32,284 bases of DNA from JABMRP01 sp964444795. GTDB taxonomy: Bacteria > Planctomycetota > Planctomycetia > Pirellulales > Thermoguttaceae. The stretch covers positions 1 through 32,284 of the forward strand of contig CAYUIQ010000077.1 in assembly GCA_964444795.1 (NCBI GenBank). Direction: 5' to 3'. This document shows, one piece after another, positions 22,818 through 30,270 of this stretch. A program made the translations under genes and the position numbers. Under the pieces are notes generated by a model that did not search any database, was not told the DNA's origin, and saw only the letters and a program-made list of their open reading frames with translations. How positions within the stretch are numbered: the first letter of the stretch is position 1; every line of letters begins with the position of its first letter.

Positions 22818-23468
22818 ATGGATACGACGAACTCGACGGTGTTCATTGTGGACGACGACCCGGCGGTGCGTCAGGGATTGGCCATGTTGGTCAAGTCGAT
22901 GCAGCTTCAGGCGGAGTGCTTTGCCTCGGCGCAGGAGTATCTCCAGGTCAGCGACCCCGACCGGCCGGGATGTTTGCTGATCGACGTGCGGATGCCCGGC
23001 ATGAGCGGCCTGGAACTTCTGGACCGGCTGGCCGCTCGCGGCGTCCATCTACCGGCGATCATGATCTCGGCCTACGGGGACGTACCGATGGTCGTGCGGG
23101 CGATGAAGTCGGGGGCCACGGATTTCCTGGAGAAGCCCTGCCGCGATCACGAACTGTGGGAAGCCATTCAGAGCGCCCTGCAGCGCGACGCAGAGAATCG
23201 TCGACGCAAGAACCAGCGGGTTTTGGTGGGAGAACGTCTGGAACGACTTACGCCGGGAGAGCAAGAGGTCCTCGAAATGCTGGTCGAAGGCGGGTCCAAC
23301 AAGGCCATTGCCGCCAAGTTGGGGCTCAGTGTCCGCACGATCGAAGTACGGCGGGCGAAAATCATGCGGAAAATGGAGGCCGACTCGCTGGCCGAACTCG
23401 TGCGTCTTGCCTTGGCTACGAACGAGTCCTTCGGAGAACCACAGACGTCGTTCGGAAACCTCTATTAA
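22818..23468 (+). CDS. FixJ-family two-component response regulator
   Basis: A 216-aa response regulator. The receiver domain (about 5-120) has the acidic pocket Asp12-14, phospho-acceptor Asp56 (LLIDVRMPG), Ser84 in MISAYGD and Lys106 in FLEKPC. A LuxR/FixJ-type helix-turn-helix (about 144-200) has LTPGEQEVLEMLVEGGSNKAIAAKLGLSVRTIEVRRAKIMRKM. Phosphorylation should control DNA binding at unknown promoters. No histidine kinase lies next to it, so it is an orphan in this window. GGAGGAAGG just before the ATG fixes the start. The 17-bp tandem repeat directly upstream could be an autoregulatory site (untested). Confidence 0.94.
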   Translation: MDTTNSTVFIVDDDPAVRQGLAMLVKSMQLQAECFASAQEYLQVSDPDRPGCLLIDVRMPGMSGLELLDRLAARGVHLPAIMISAYGDVPMVVRAMKSGATDFLEKPCRDHELWEAIQSALQRDAENRRRKNQRVLVGERLERLTPGEQEVLEMLVEGGSNKAIAAKLGLSVRTIEVRRAKIMRKMEADSLAELVRLALATNESFGEPQTSFGNLY

Positions 23469-23794
23469 GTTCCGTGCCTGTGTAAACGATCAAAGTAATC
23501 GGAGGATTCGACACACTCGCGCGGCAGGAGCTTTGTTCTCCGGATTTCCTCCGTGGTTCGTGCCGCGCGGCGAGGATATGATATTTTCCACACATCCACC
23601 TTCCCACGCCGCGCCATCAACGCACCCCCCCGGACGCCCACTCCGCCCGGGCCCCCGCAAACCGCCGACCGACACCTACTTTGAGTTTATCGGATAATCC
23701 GAGTGCCGGTGCATGATTCATGTGCCGGCGGGACAGTTCTCGTGGTTATCCCCTTGCGGGGGCCCTTTTTCTCTTTTCTCCACTTCGGCGTCCA
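23469..23794. other. Gap between the regulator and the nifJ operon terminator
   Basis: No gene seen. It contains a perfect palindrome TCGGATAATCCGA (23690-23702), then an 11-bp hairpin with a 3-nt loop (23705-23729). A short CCCC/GGGG hairpin ahead of a T5 run (about 23751-23770) could end plus-strand transcription from the regulator. The terminator role is weakly supported. Confidence 0.4.
23705..23729. repeat. 11-bp hairpin with 3-nt loop
   Basis: The segment starting GCCGGTGCATG and ending CATGTGCCGGC pairs over 11 positions with two G-T wobbles in the middle and the loop ATT. It lies in the convergent intergenic region between the regulator and the nifJ operon, 3 nt after the palindrome at 23690-23702. 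Confidence 0.6.
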
Positions 23795-23829
23795 AGAAAA
23801 CAAAAGAGGTGGGGATCGCTCCCCACCTC
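23795..23829 (-). terminator. Rho-independent terminator of the nifJ operon
   Basis: On the minus strand a perfect 10-bp stem, GAGGTGGGGA with TCCCCACCTC (23820-23829 and 23806-23815) around a GCGA loop, is followed by TTTTGTTTTC. It begins 37 nt after the stop of the DHOD-like gene. Confidence 0.92.
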
Positions 23830-23866
23830 GTGTTTGGATGCAACGGGAGTTTCCACTCCGCGGCGA

Positions 23867-24874
23867 TCAGATGGCCTCGCCCGTAAACGACGTGAGGGCC
23901 TTCATGTAGTTGCCTCGCTCAAAGGCGTTCGGTTCGGGACAATTCTCTTGGCTCATGCTGCCCTTGAGTTGCTCGACCGACTCGTACCCTTGCTCTTCCA
24001 TCCACTCTTGCACGCCCTTGAGGATGGCTCCGATCCGCCCGAAGCCCTTCTTGTAGAGCACCGAGGCGACCATGCCCACGTCGGCCCCGGCCAACAGCGA
24101 CTTGAGCATTCCCTTGGGACCGTGCAGGCCGCCGGTCAGCGCCAGCGAGGCGTTGACCCGCCCGTGCAGGATGGCGATCCATCGCAGGGAGACCAGCAGT
24201 TCGGGCGTGGTGCTCAAAACGAGCTTGGGTGAGATCTTGAGCGTTTTCAGATCGATGTCGGGTTGTAGAAACCGGTTGAAGATCACCAGACCGTCGGCTC
24301 CCGCCTCGACCAGACTTTTGGCCATGTGGGCGGTCGAACTGAAATACGGCCCGATCTTCACGGCCAGCGGAATGGAGACCGACTTCTTCACCGTTGAGAC
24401 CAGTTCGAGGTATCGCTGCTCGACCTGTTGGCTCGTCATTTCCATGTCGGCGGCGATCAGGTAGACGTTCAACTCGATCGCGTCGGCGCCGGCGTCCTCC
24501 ATGAGCTTCGCGTAGCGGGTCCAACCGCCTTCGGAGACTCCGTTGAGGCTGGCGATTACCGGAATCGAAAGGGCCTTCTTCGCCTCTTCGATGTGTTCCA
24601 GATAGGCGTCCGGGCCGAAACGATAGTTTTCCTGCTCGGGGAAGTAGGTCAGCGCCTCGGCGAAGCTGTCGGTGCCGAACTCGTGTGCCTTGGCGATCTC
24701 CGTTTCCTCATGCACGATCTGCTCCTCGAACAGCGAGGGCAGCACGACCGCCGCCGCCCCTTCCCCCTCGAGCTTGCGCAGGTTGTCCAGCGGCTCGGTG
24801 AGCCCGCAGGCGGCGACCACCAAGGGGTTCTTCAAATCCATGCCCAAATACTTGGTACTCAGGTCCACGCTCAT
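23867..24874 (-). CDS. Dihydroorotate dehydrogenase-like flavoprotein, NifJ-associated
   Basis: A 335-aa TIM-barrel protein of the dihydroorotate-dehydrogenase-like group. It starts VDLSTKYLGMDLKNPLVVAACGLTE as in class 1 DHODs. It keeps the IPVIASLNG strand, GADAIELN, a Lys in LAVKIGPYFSS (173) and the FMN-phosphate region TGGLHGPKGMLKSLLAGADVG. However, the segment after ELN reads VYLIAAD (136-143), where true DHODs carry an Asn-x-Ser/Cys-x-Pro-Asn orotate-binding motif. It is therefore probably an FMN protein with another substrate, not a pyrimidine enzyme. Its ATG overlaps the nifJ stop (TGA) by 4 bp, with GAAGGAGGTG upstream, so translation is coupled to NifJ. A joint redox role is inferred. 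Confidence 0.88.
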   Translation of the reverse strand: MSVDLSTKYLGMDLKNPLVVAACGLTEPLDNLRKLEGEGAAAVVLPSLFEEQIVHEETEIAKAHEFGTDSFAEALTYFPEQENYRFGPDAYLEHIEEAKKALSIPVIASLNGVSEGGWTRYAKLMEDAGADAIELNVYLIAADMEMTSQQVEQRYLELVSTVKKSVSIPLAVKIGPYFSSTAHMAKSLVEAGADGLVIFNRFLQPDIDLKTLKISPKLVLSTTPELLVSLRWIAILHGRVNASLALTGGLHGPKGMLKSLLAGADVGMVASVLYKKGFGRIGAILKGVQEWMEEQGYESVEQLKGSMSQENCPEPNAFERGNYMKALTSFTGEAI

Positions 24875-27800
24875 GACTTCACCTCCTTCTTGTCAGTCGC
24901 CTTCTTGGCACCATTGCCGTCCGAACCGCCGCCTTCTTCCGATTCATCGCCCGTGCGCGTCACGCCGGCCATCTGCTCGTAGTACTGATAGCGGTTGGTG
25001 ATGTCTTCCTGGGCCAGATCGAGCAATCGCTCGGACTGCTCGGGCTTGGAACGAGCCAGCATGGCGAATCGGGCCTGGCTCAGGGCAAACTGCTTGAAAT
25101 CGCCCTTGGGCTTCTTGCTGTCGAGATGGAACGGTTGCGATCCGTCGCGGGGATCGAAGCGGTACAAAGGCCAGTAGCCACAGGCTACCGCGTCCTTTTG
25201 CAGGCCCATGGCCGTGGTCATGTTGATGCCGTGACCGATGCAATGGCTGTAGGCGATGATCAGCGAGGTCCCGCGAAAGGACTCGGCTGCCCGGATCGTC
25301 TTGATCGTGTGGGCCGGATTGGCTCCCAACGCCACCTGGCCGACGAAGACGTTGCCGTAGGACATGGCGATCATGCCCAGGTCTTTCTTGCTTCCCGGCT
25401 TTCCGCCGGCGGCAAACTTGGCCACCGCGCCACGGGGGGTGGCCTTGGAGGCCTGGCCGCCCGTGTTGCTATACACCTCGGTGTCCATCACCATGATGTT
25501 GACGTCGCGCCCCGAGGCGAACACATGGTCCAGCCCGCCGAAGCCGATGTCGTAGGCCCACCCATCGCCGCCGAGAATCCAGACGCTGCGTCGCACCAGG
25601 TAGTCGGCCGAGGCCAGCAGGTTCTTCGCCTCGGGATGGCTGCTGCCGGCGAGTTTCTTTTTCAGTTCGGCCACGCGAGCCCGCTGCGCGGCGATCTCCT
25701 CTTCGGTCTCCTCGGTGGCGTTGAGAATGCCCGCGACCAGTTCGTCGCCCACCTCGGAGGCCAACTGCCGGAGCAGTTCGTGGGTGTAGTCGGTTTGCTG
25801 GTCGTTGGCCAGGCGGAATCCGAATCCAAACTCCGCGTTGTCCTCGAACAACGAGTTGGCCCAGGACGGTCCGCGGCCTTCGCTGTTGGTGCTGTAGGGC
25901 GTGCAGGGCAGGTTTCCGCCGTAGATCGACGAACACCCCGTCGCGTTGGCGATCAGCATCCGATCGCCGTAGAACTGGGTGATCAGCTTCACGTAGGGCG
26001 TCTCACCGCATCCGGCACACGCGCCGTTGAACTCGAACAGCGGCTGCAGCAGTTGCGATCCCTTGACCGTGCCGGCTTTGACCGTGCTCCGATCGATCTC
26101 GGGGATGTCGAGGAAGAAGGCGAAGTTGGCCGCTTCACGGACATGGTGATCCAGGCGGGATTCCATGTTGATGGCCTTCCGCTTGGCCACTTCCTTATTC
26201 TTGGCCGGGCAGACTTCCACGCACACGCCGCAGCCGGTGCAATCGTCGGGAGCGACCTGGATGGTCGTCTTCCAGCCCGGGTACTCCTTGCCCTTCCAGT
26301 CGACCGCGGCGAATCCTTCGGGAGCCCCCTCCAGAGACGACGCCTCGAAGGCCTTCATGCGGATGGCTGCGTGGGGGCAAACCAACGAGCAGAGACCGCA
26401 CTGGATGCAGATATCCGAATCCCAGATGGGGATATCGATGGCAATGCCGCGCTTCTCATACTGCGTCGTGCCAGTGGGAAACGTCCCGTCGGCCTCAAAT
26501 GCGCTGACCGGCAACTCGTCGCCCCGGTTGGCAATGATCGTGCCCAGCACTTCCTTGACAAACTTCGGCGCGCTTTCGGGTACCGGGGGAAGCCGGTGAT
26601 GGGTCGAGGTGACTTTCGCCGGCACCTTGACTTCGTGCAACGCGCCCAGGGCGCCGTCGACCGCGGCGAAGTTCTTCGCGACGATCGCGCCGCCGCCCTT
26701 TTTGCCGTAGGTCTTTTCGATAGCGTTCTTAATCTGGGCGATTGCCTCGTCCTCGGGCAACACGCCGGCCAGCTTGAAAAAGCAGGTCTGCATGATCGTA
26801 TTGATTCGCACACCCATCTTTGCCTCGCGCGCCACGGCCCAGCCGTCGATCACGTAGAACTTCAGCTTCTTCTCGACGATCTGCTCTTGCACCTCGATAG
26901 GCAGCGTGTCCCAGATTTCGTTGGGACCGAATTGCGTGTTTAGCAGGAACGTGGCGCCGGGATCGGCCATCGAGAGCATCTCGATCCGCTCGAGAAACTG
27001 CGGCTGGTGACAAGCCACGAAATTGGCCCGGGTGACCAGATAGGCACCGACGATCGGCCGGGGGCTGAATCGCAGGTGCGAGGTGGTGACCGAACCGGCC
27101 TTTCGCGAGTCGTAGACGAAATACCCTTGTGCGTAGAGCGGGGTGTTCTCGCCGACGATCTTCACCGAATTCTTATTGGCTCCCACCGTGCCGTCGCTTC
27201 CCAGCCCGAAGAAGAGGGCCCGGGTGACGTCGTCGGCCTCGGTCGAAAGGTCCTCGTCGTACTTGATGCTCAAGTTCGAGACGTCGTCGTTGATCCCGAC
27301 CGTGAAGTGGCGTTTGGGGGCGGGTTTCGCCATTTCGGCGAAAATACCCATCACCATCGCCGGAGTGAACTCCTTCGAGGCCAGGGCGTAACGGCCGCCG
27401 ATGACCTGCGGGACCGCCGTGCCCGGGGCGTGATCGGCCCAGCGCTCGGCCAGGGCGGCGACCACGTCCAGGTAAAGGGGTTCGCCGGAAGCGCCCGGCT
27501 CCTTCGTGCGGTCCATGACGGCGATGGTCTTTACCGACTTGGGCAACACGTCGACCAGGGCCTTGGTGTCGAAGGGGCGGAAGAGCCGGACCTTGACCAT
27601 GCCCACCTTCTCGCCCGCGGCGATCTGGCTCTCGACCGCCTCTTCAACCGAACCGCAGCCGGAACACATCAGCACGACCACCCGTTCGGCGTCGGGGCTG
27701 CCGACGTAGTCGAACAGATTGTATTGCCGGCCGGTCAGACCGGCAAACTTGTCCATCGTCTTCTGGACGATGCCCGGGGTCGCCTCGTAGTAGGGATTAC

Positions 27801-28497
27801 ACGCTTCGCGAGCCTGGAAGAAGACGTCCGGGTTCTGGGCCGTGCCACGCAGCTTGGGGACCTCCGGAGAAAGGGCCCGGTCGCGATGCGCCTGGACCAA
27901 CTCCATGTCGATCATCGCCACGCAGTCGTCTTCGGTGAGCTGCTCGATCTTGTTGACTTCGTGCGAGGTGCGGAAGCCGTCGTAGAAGTGGATGAACGGC
28001 ACCCGGGCTTCCAGTGTGGCGGCCTGAGAGATCAGGGCCATATCCTGAGCCTCCTGCACCGAACTGGAGCAGAGCATGGTCCAACCGGTCGTCCGGCAAG
28101 CCATCACGTCGCCGTGATCGCCAAAGATCGAAAGGGCGTGCGTGGCGACCGTTCGGGCGGTCACATGGAAGACCGCGGGCGTCAATTCCCCGGCGATCTT
28201 GAACATGTTGGGGATCATCAACAACAGGCCCTGCGACGCGGTAAACGTGCAGGTAATCGCACCGCCTTGTAGCGAACCGTGGACGGCACCGGCAGCGCCG
28301 GCCTCGCTCTGCATTTCCACGACGTGCGGCACGGTGCCAAAAATGTTCTTTCGACCCGCTGCCGCCCAGGCATCCGGCATCTCCCCTAACCCACTGGAGG
28401 GGGTGATCGGATAAATTGCCATCACTTCATTGCACAAATGGGCAATGTTGGCGGTCGCTTCATTGCCGTCGAGGGTCACGAAGCGTCTCTCTGCCAC
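24871..28497 (-). CDS. nifJ: Pyruvate:ferredoxin (flavodoxin) oxidoreductase
   Basis: A full-length 1208-aa single-chain enzyme that oxidises pyruvate with CoA to acetyl-CoA and CO2 and reduces ferredoxin or flavodoxin. Seen in order: AIYPITPSSGLGE with the N-terminal pyrimidine-binding domain, the central gamma domain, two ferredoxin-type 4Fe-4S motifs CIQCGLCSLVCP (about 694) and CTGCGVCVEVCP (about 751), then CAGCGETPYVKL (about 825) for the proximal cluster. The thiamine-diphosphate site GDGWAYDIGFGG with SNTGGQASKATP lies near 974-1010. The GTG at 28497 is preferred over an upstream TTG because AGGAG sits 7 nt before it and family proteins begin here. It is first in an operon with the DHOD-like gene. 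The enzyme implies an anaerobic or microaerobic mode of pyruvate use. Confidence 0.97.
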   Translation of the reverse strand: MAERRFVTLDGNEATANIAHLCNEVMAIYPITPSSGLGEMPDAWAAAGRKNIFGTVPHVVEMQSEAGAAGAVHGSLQGGAITCTFTASQGLLLMIPNMFKIAGELTPAVFHVTARTVATHALSIFGDHGDVMACRTTGWTMLCSSSVQEAQDMALISQAATLEARVPFIHFYDGFRTSHEVNKIEQLTEDDCVAMIDMELVQAHRDRALSPEVPKLRGTAQNPDVFFQAREACNPYYEATPGIVQKTMDKFAGLTGRQYNLFDYVGSPDAERVVVLMCSGCGSVEEAVESQIAAGEKVGMVKVRLFRPFDTKALVDVLPKSVKTIAVMDRTKEPGASGEPLYLDVVAALAERWADHAPGTAVPQVIGGRYALASKEFTPAMVMGIFAEMAKPAPKRHFTVGINDDVSNLSIKYDEDLSTEADDVTRALFFGLGSDGTVGANKNSVKIVGENTPLYAQGYFVYDSRKAGSVTTSHLRFSPRPIVGAYLVTRANFVACHQPQFLERIEMLSMADPGATFLLNTQFGPNEIWDTLPIEVQEQIVEKKLKFYVIDGWAVAREAKMGVRINTIMQTCFFKLAGVLPEDEAIAQIKNAIEKTYGKKGGGAIVAKNFAAVDGALGALHEVKVPAKVTSTHHRLPPVPESAPKFVKEVLGTIIANRGDELPVSAFEADGTFPTGTTQYEKRGIAIDIPIWDSDICIQCGLCSLVCPHAAIRMKAFEASSLEGAPEGFAAVDWKGKEYPGWKTTIQVAPDDCTGCGVCVEVCPAKNKEVAKRKAINMESRLDHHVREAANFAFFLDIPEIDRSTVKAGTVKGSQLLQPLFEFNGACAGCGETPYVKLITQFYGDRMLIANATGCSSIYGGNLPCTPYSTNSEGRGPSWANSLFEDNAEFGFGFRLANDQQTDYTHELLRQLASEVGDELVAGILNATEETEEEIAAQRARVAELKKKLAGSSHPEAKNLLASADYLVRRSVWILGGDGWAYDIGFGGLDHVFASGRDVNIMVMDTEVYSNTGGQASKATPRGAVAKFAAGGKPGSKKDLGMIAMSYGNVFVGQVALGANPAHTIKTIRAAESFRGTSLIIAYSHCIGHGINMTTAMGLQKDAVACGYWPLYRFDPRDGSQPFHLDSKKPKGDFKQFALSQARFAMLARSKPEQSERLLDLAQEDITNRYQYYEQMAGVTRTGDESEEGGGSDGNGAKKATDKKEVKS

Positions 28498-28855
28498 TGG
28501 TCGTCTCCTCAATTGTCTGGTGGTCCGAAACTTGAATGGTCGTATGACGTCAGTTCACCCGGGGAAGAACGTTTCCCGCCGAACCGGTGTTCCCGCGCAT
28601 GGGGGGTAGATGGGTATTGTGGAAGGATGGGTCAGCCGTTCGACTTCTCCCGTACTTCCGCAAAGCGAGTGGATACTGCCAACGGTGGGATGGCCAACAA
28701 TCACCCCTACATACGCACGGTCGCCGAGGGCCGCGCGAATGGTAATACGCCAATCGCCAAGGTACAAACTCCCTTGCCCGGGTGCAAGGACCCGTTCTGG
28801 GGGGTTGCATGGCCACCGGTCTGTTCGGCCTGGAGGGATCTGGGGGAGACGCGGG
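28498..28855. other. Upstream region of nifJ, no gene seen
   Basis: These 358 bases contain the nifJ leader and probably its promoter. A perfect palindrome TGACGTCA lies at about 28545-28552, about 50 nt before the GTG, and could be a regulator site. GGGAA/TTCCC and GAAC/GTTC inverted arms follow at about 28562-28596. I could not place a convincing sigma-70 promoter. The plus-strand frames here do not resemble proteins. Confidence 0.4.
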
Positions 28856-29404
28856 CTACTTCGCCGAGGAAGAAAGCCGAATCTCCAGTTCCTCTTCGCG
28901 GCGAGTAAACTCGACCGTCTCTTCCATGTATAGCGCTTTGTTGTCGAGATTCTTGGCGACAAACTCGCGGAACTTCTCGGAAGTCGCGAACTTCCGGCCC
29001 TTCAGAAGCGGCTTTTCGCTGATCGGCCGCACGATCAACCGCCCCTCCTGGGAAAACGTGTAACGGAAGAAGACGTACGTCCGGTAGTCTTTCTCCTCGT
29101 CCATGATGTTCTGCACGTTCATGATGTGGGCGTCGCCGACGCGGCTGCTGTAGGCCCGGGTAACGATCGCTTCAGAGTCTTTCCCGTCCTCGGCCCAACT
29201 CACGAGATACTCGCGGTCGCTGTACTTCAGCACGATCAGATTCCACACTTCGTCGTGCTTTCCGCCGGCCGACTTCCAGGAGCCCAGCAGCCGGGAGTCG
29301 ATGGTCGACTTGTCGCTGGATGCCAAGGGGACCTTCGATTCATAGCATCCGGCAAGTGTTACCGTACCCAACGCCAGGCAGAGTCCCGCGATTACGCGAT
29401 TCAT
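28856..29404 (-). CDS. Small lipoprotein, unknown function
   Basis: A 182-aa protein with a lipoprotein signal: MNRVIAGLCLALGTVTLAGC, with the LAGC lipobox and lipidated Cys20. The mature part is charged and looks like a mixed alpha/beta domain. It has LGSWKSAGGKHDEVWNLIVLKY, then VSWAEDGKDSEA, then YRTYVFFRYTF and LIVRPISEKPL, a pattern resembling lipocalin-like or META-like small beta proteins (weak). I cannot name a function. AGGAAA about 8 nt upstream supports the ATG at 29404. It stands alone; nifJ lies more than 350 bp upstream of its 3' end on the same strand's downstream side, so no operon is evident. Confidence 0.82.
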   Translation of the reverse strand: MNRVIAGLCLALGTVTLAGCYESKVPLASSDKSTIDSRLLGSWKSAGGKHDEVWNLIVLKYSDREYLVSWAEDGKDSEAIVTRAYSSRVGDAHIMNVQNIMDEEKDYRTYVFFRYTFSQEGRLIVRPISEKPLLKGRKFATSEKFREFVAKNLDNKALYMEETVEFTRREEELEIRLSSSAK

Positions 29405-29718
29405 GACCGTTTCCTTTCTTAGGCATCCGGGGGTGGTTTACGTAAGTCCAGGGAGGGGTGTCGCATGCCGTTCGCGCAGTCCTCCCATAAGCCAGGGCGT
29501 GGAAGACAGAAGATTATCACGCCGGTTTTCCGACGAATCGGCAACAGGATCCGCCAAGGGATCGCCCGGGTCCTGGCCAACTGTCCAAGTACGCCAATCC
29601 AACGGATTTTTGACAGGTGCGACTGTCGCCAACCGTCGTGCGTAGAATTGCCGACAGTGAGCGGGGTGGAACGAACACGCGTCGGCCCATGAGGCCGGGA
29701 TAACGGAAGGCGAGCGAG
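29405..29718. other. Divergent promoter region between the lipoprotein and peroxiredoxin genes
   Basis: No gene seen in 314 bases. TTGACA at about 29609 has no -10 box at normal spacing; the nearest TAGAAT is 26 nt away. A short GACAG/CTGTC inverted repeat overlaps that TTGACA and may be a binding site. Nothing else stands out. Confidence 0.35.
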
Positions 29719-30270
29719 ATGAGGACCCTTGGTATCTTGATGTGCGGGCTGTTTATTGCGGTACCCATGATCGTCCGTTCGGAACCCCCGCCGTCGGCGG
29801 GGTTGAAGCCGGGCGACATGGCCCCGGATTTCACGCTGGTGGGCAGCGACGGGGTCACCTACAAACTTTCCGAGTTCCGCGACCGTCAGGTGGTGGTGCT
29901 GGCCTGGTATCCCAAGGCGTTCACGCCCGGCTGCACGGCCGAGAACACCTCGTTCGCGCGCGACGGTGCCGCGCTTCGGGCTCATAATGCGGCCTATTTC
30001 ACGGCAAGCTGCGACACGGTCGAGGTGAATACGCGGTTCGGCAAATCGCTGGAGCTCGATTTTCCGATCCTCAGCGATCCGCAAGGCAAGACGGCCCGGG
30101 CGTACGGCGTGATCGACGACGCGCGCCCGGTGCCGCGTCGTTGGACGTTCACTATCGGCACCGACGGCCGGATCCTGCACGTCGACAAAAACGTGCAATG
30201 CCCGACCCACGGGGTCGACGTGGCGGCGAAGCTGAAGGAGTTAGCTGCCGCCGGGGGGAAGCAGAAGTAA
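29719..30270 (+). CDS. Exported peroxiredoxin (AhpC/TSA, Bcp/PrxQ-like)
   Basis: A 183-aa thiol peroxidase with an N-terminal signal peptide (about 1-21, MRTLGILMCGLFIAVPMIV), so it likely works outside the cytoplasmic membrane. The core starts GLKPGDMAPDFTLVGSDG. The catalytic motif is YPKAFTPGCTAE, with peroxidatic Cys72 and Thr69 in the PxxxTxxC pattern. The second Cys found five residues later in many Bcp/PrxQ enzymes is Thr77 here. Cys98 or Cys161 could serve as resolving Cys, or the enzyme may be 1-Cys. GGAAGG-type sequence before the ATG supports the start. Its 3' end overlaps the convergent ligA gene by 30 bp. Confidence 0.9.
   Translation: MRTLGILMCGLFIAVPMIVRSEPPPSAGLKPGDMAPDFTLVGSDGVTYKLSEFRDRQVVVLAWYPKAFTPGCTAENTSFARDGAALRAHNAAYFTASCDTVEVNTRFGKSLELDFPILSDPQGKTARAYGVIDDARPVPRRWTFTIGTDGRILHVDKNVQCPTHGVDVAAKLKELAAAGGKQK

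Noticed and set aside
25126..28272. Two long plus-strand frames (605 and 421 codons) opposite nifJ
   Set aside because: They are antisense shadows of a full-length nifJ with all cofactor motifs; their sequences resemble no family.
29609..29645. TTGACA and TAGAAT as a promoter for the peroxiredoxin
   Set aside because: The spacing is about 26 nt, so they cannot form one sigma-70 promoter.
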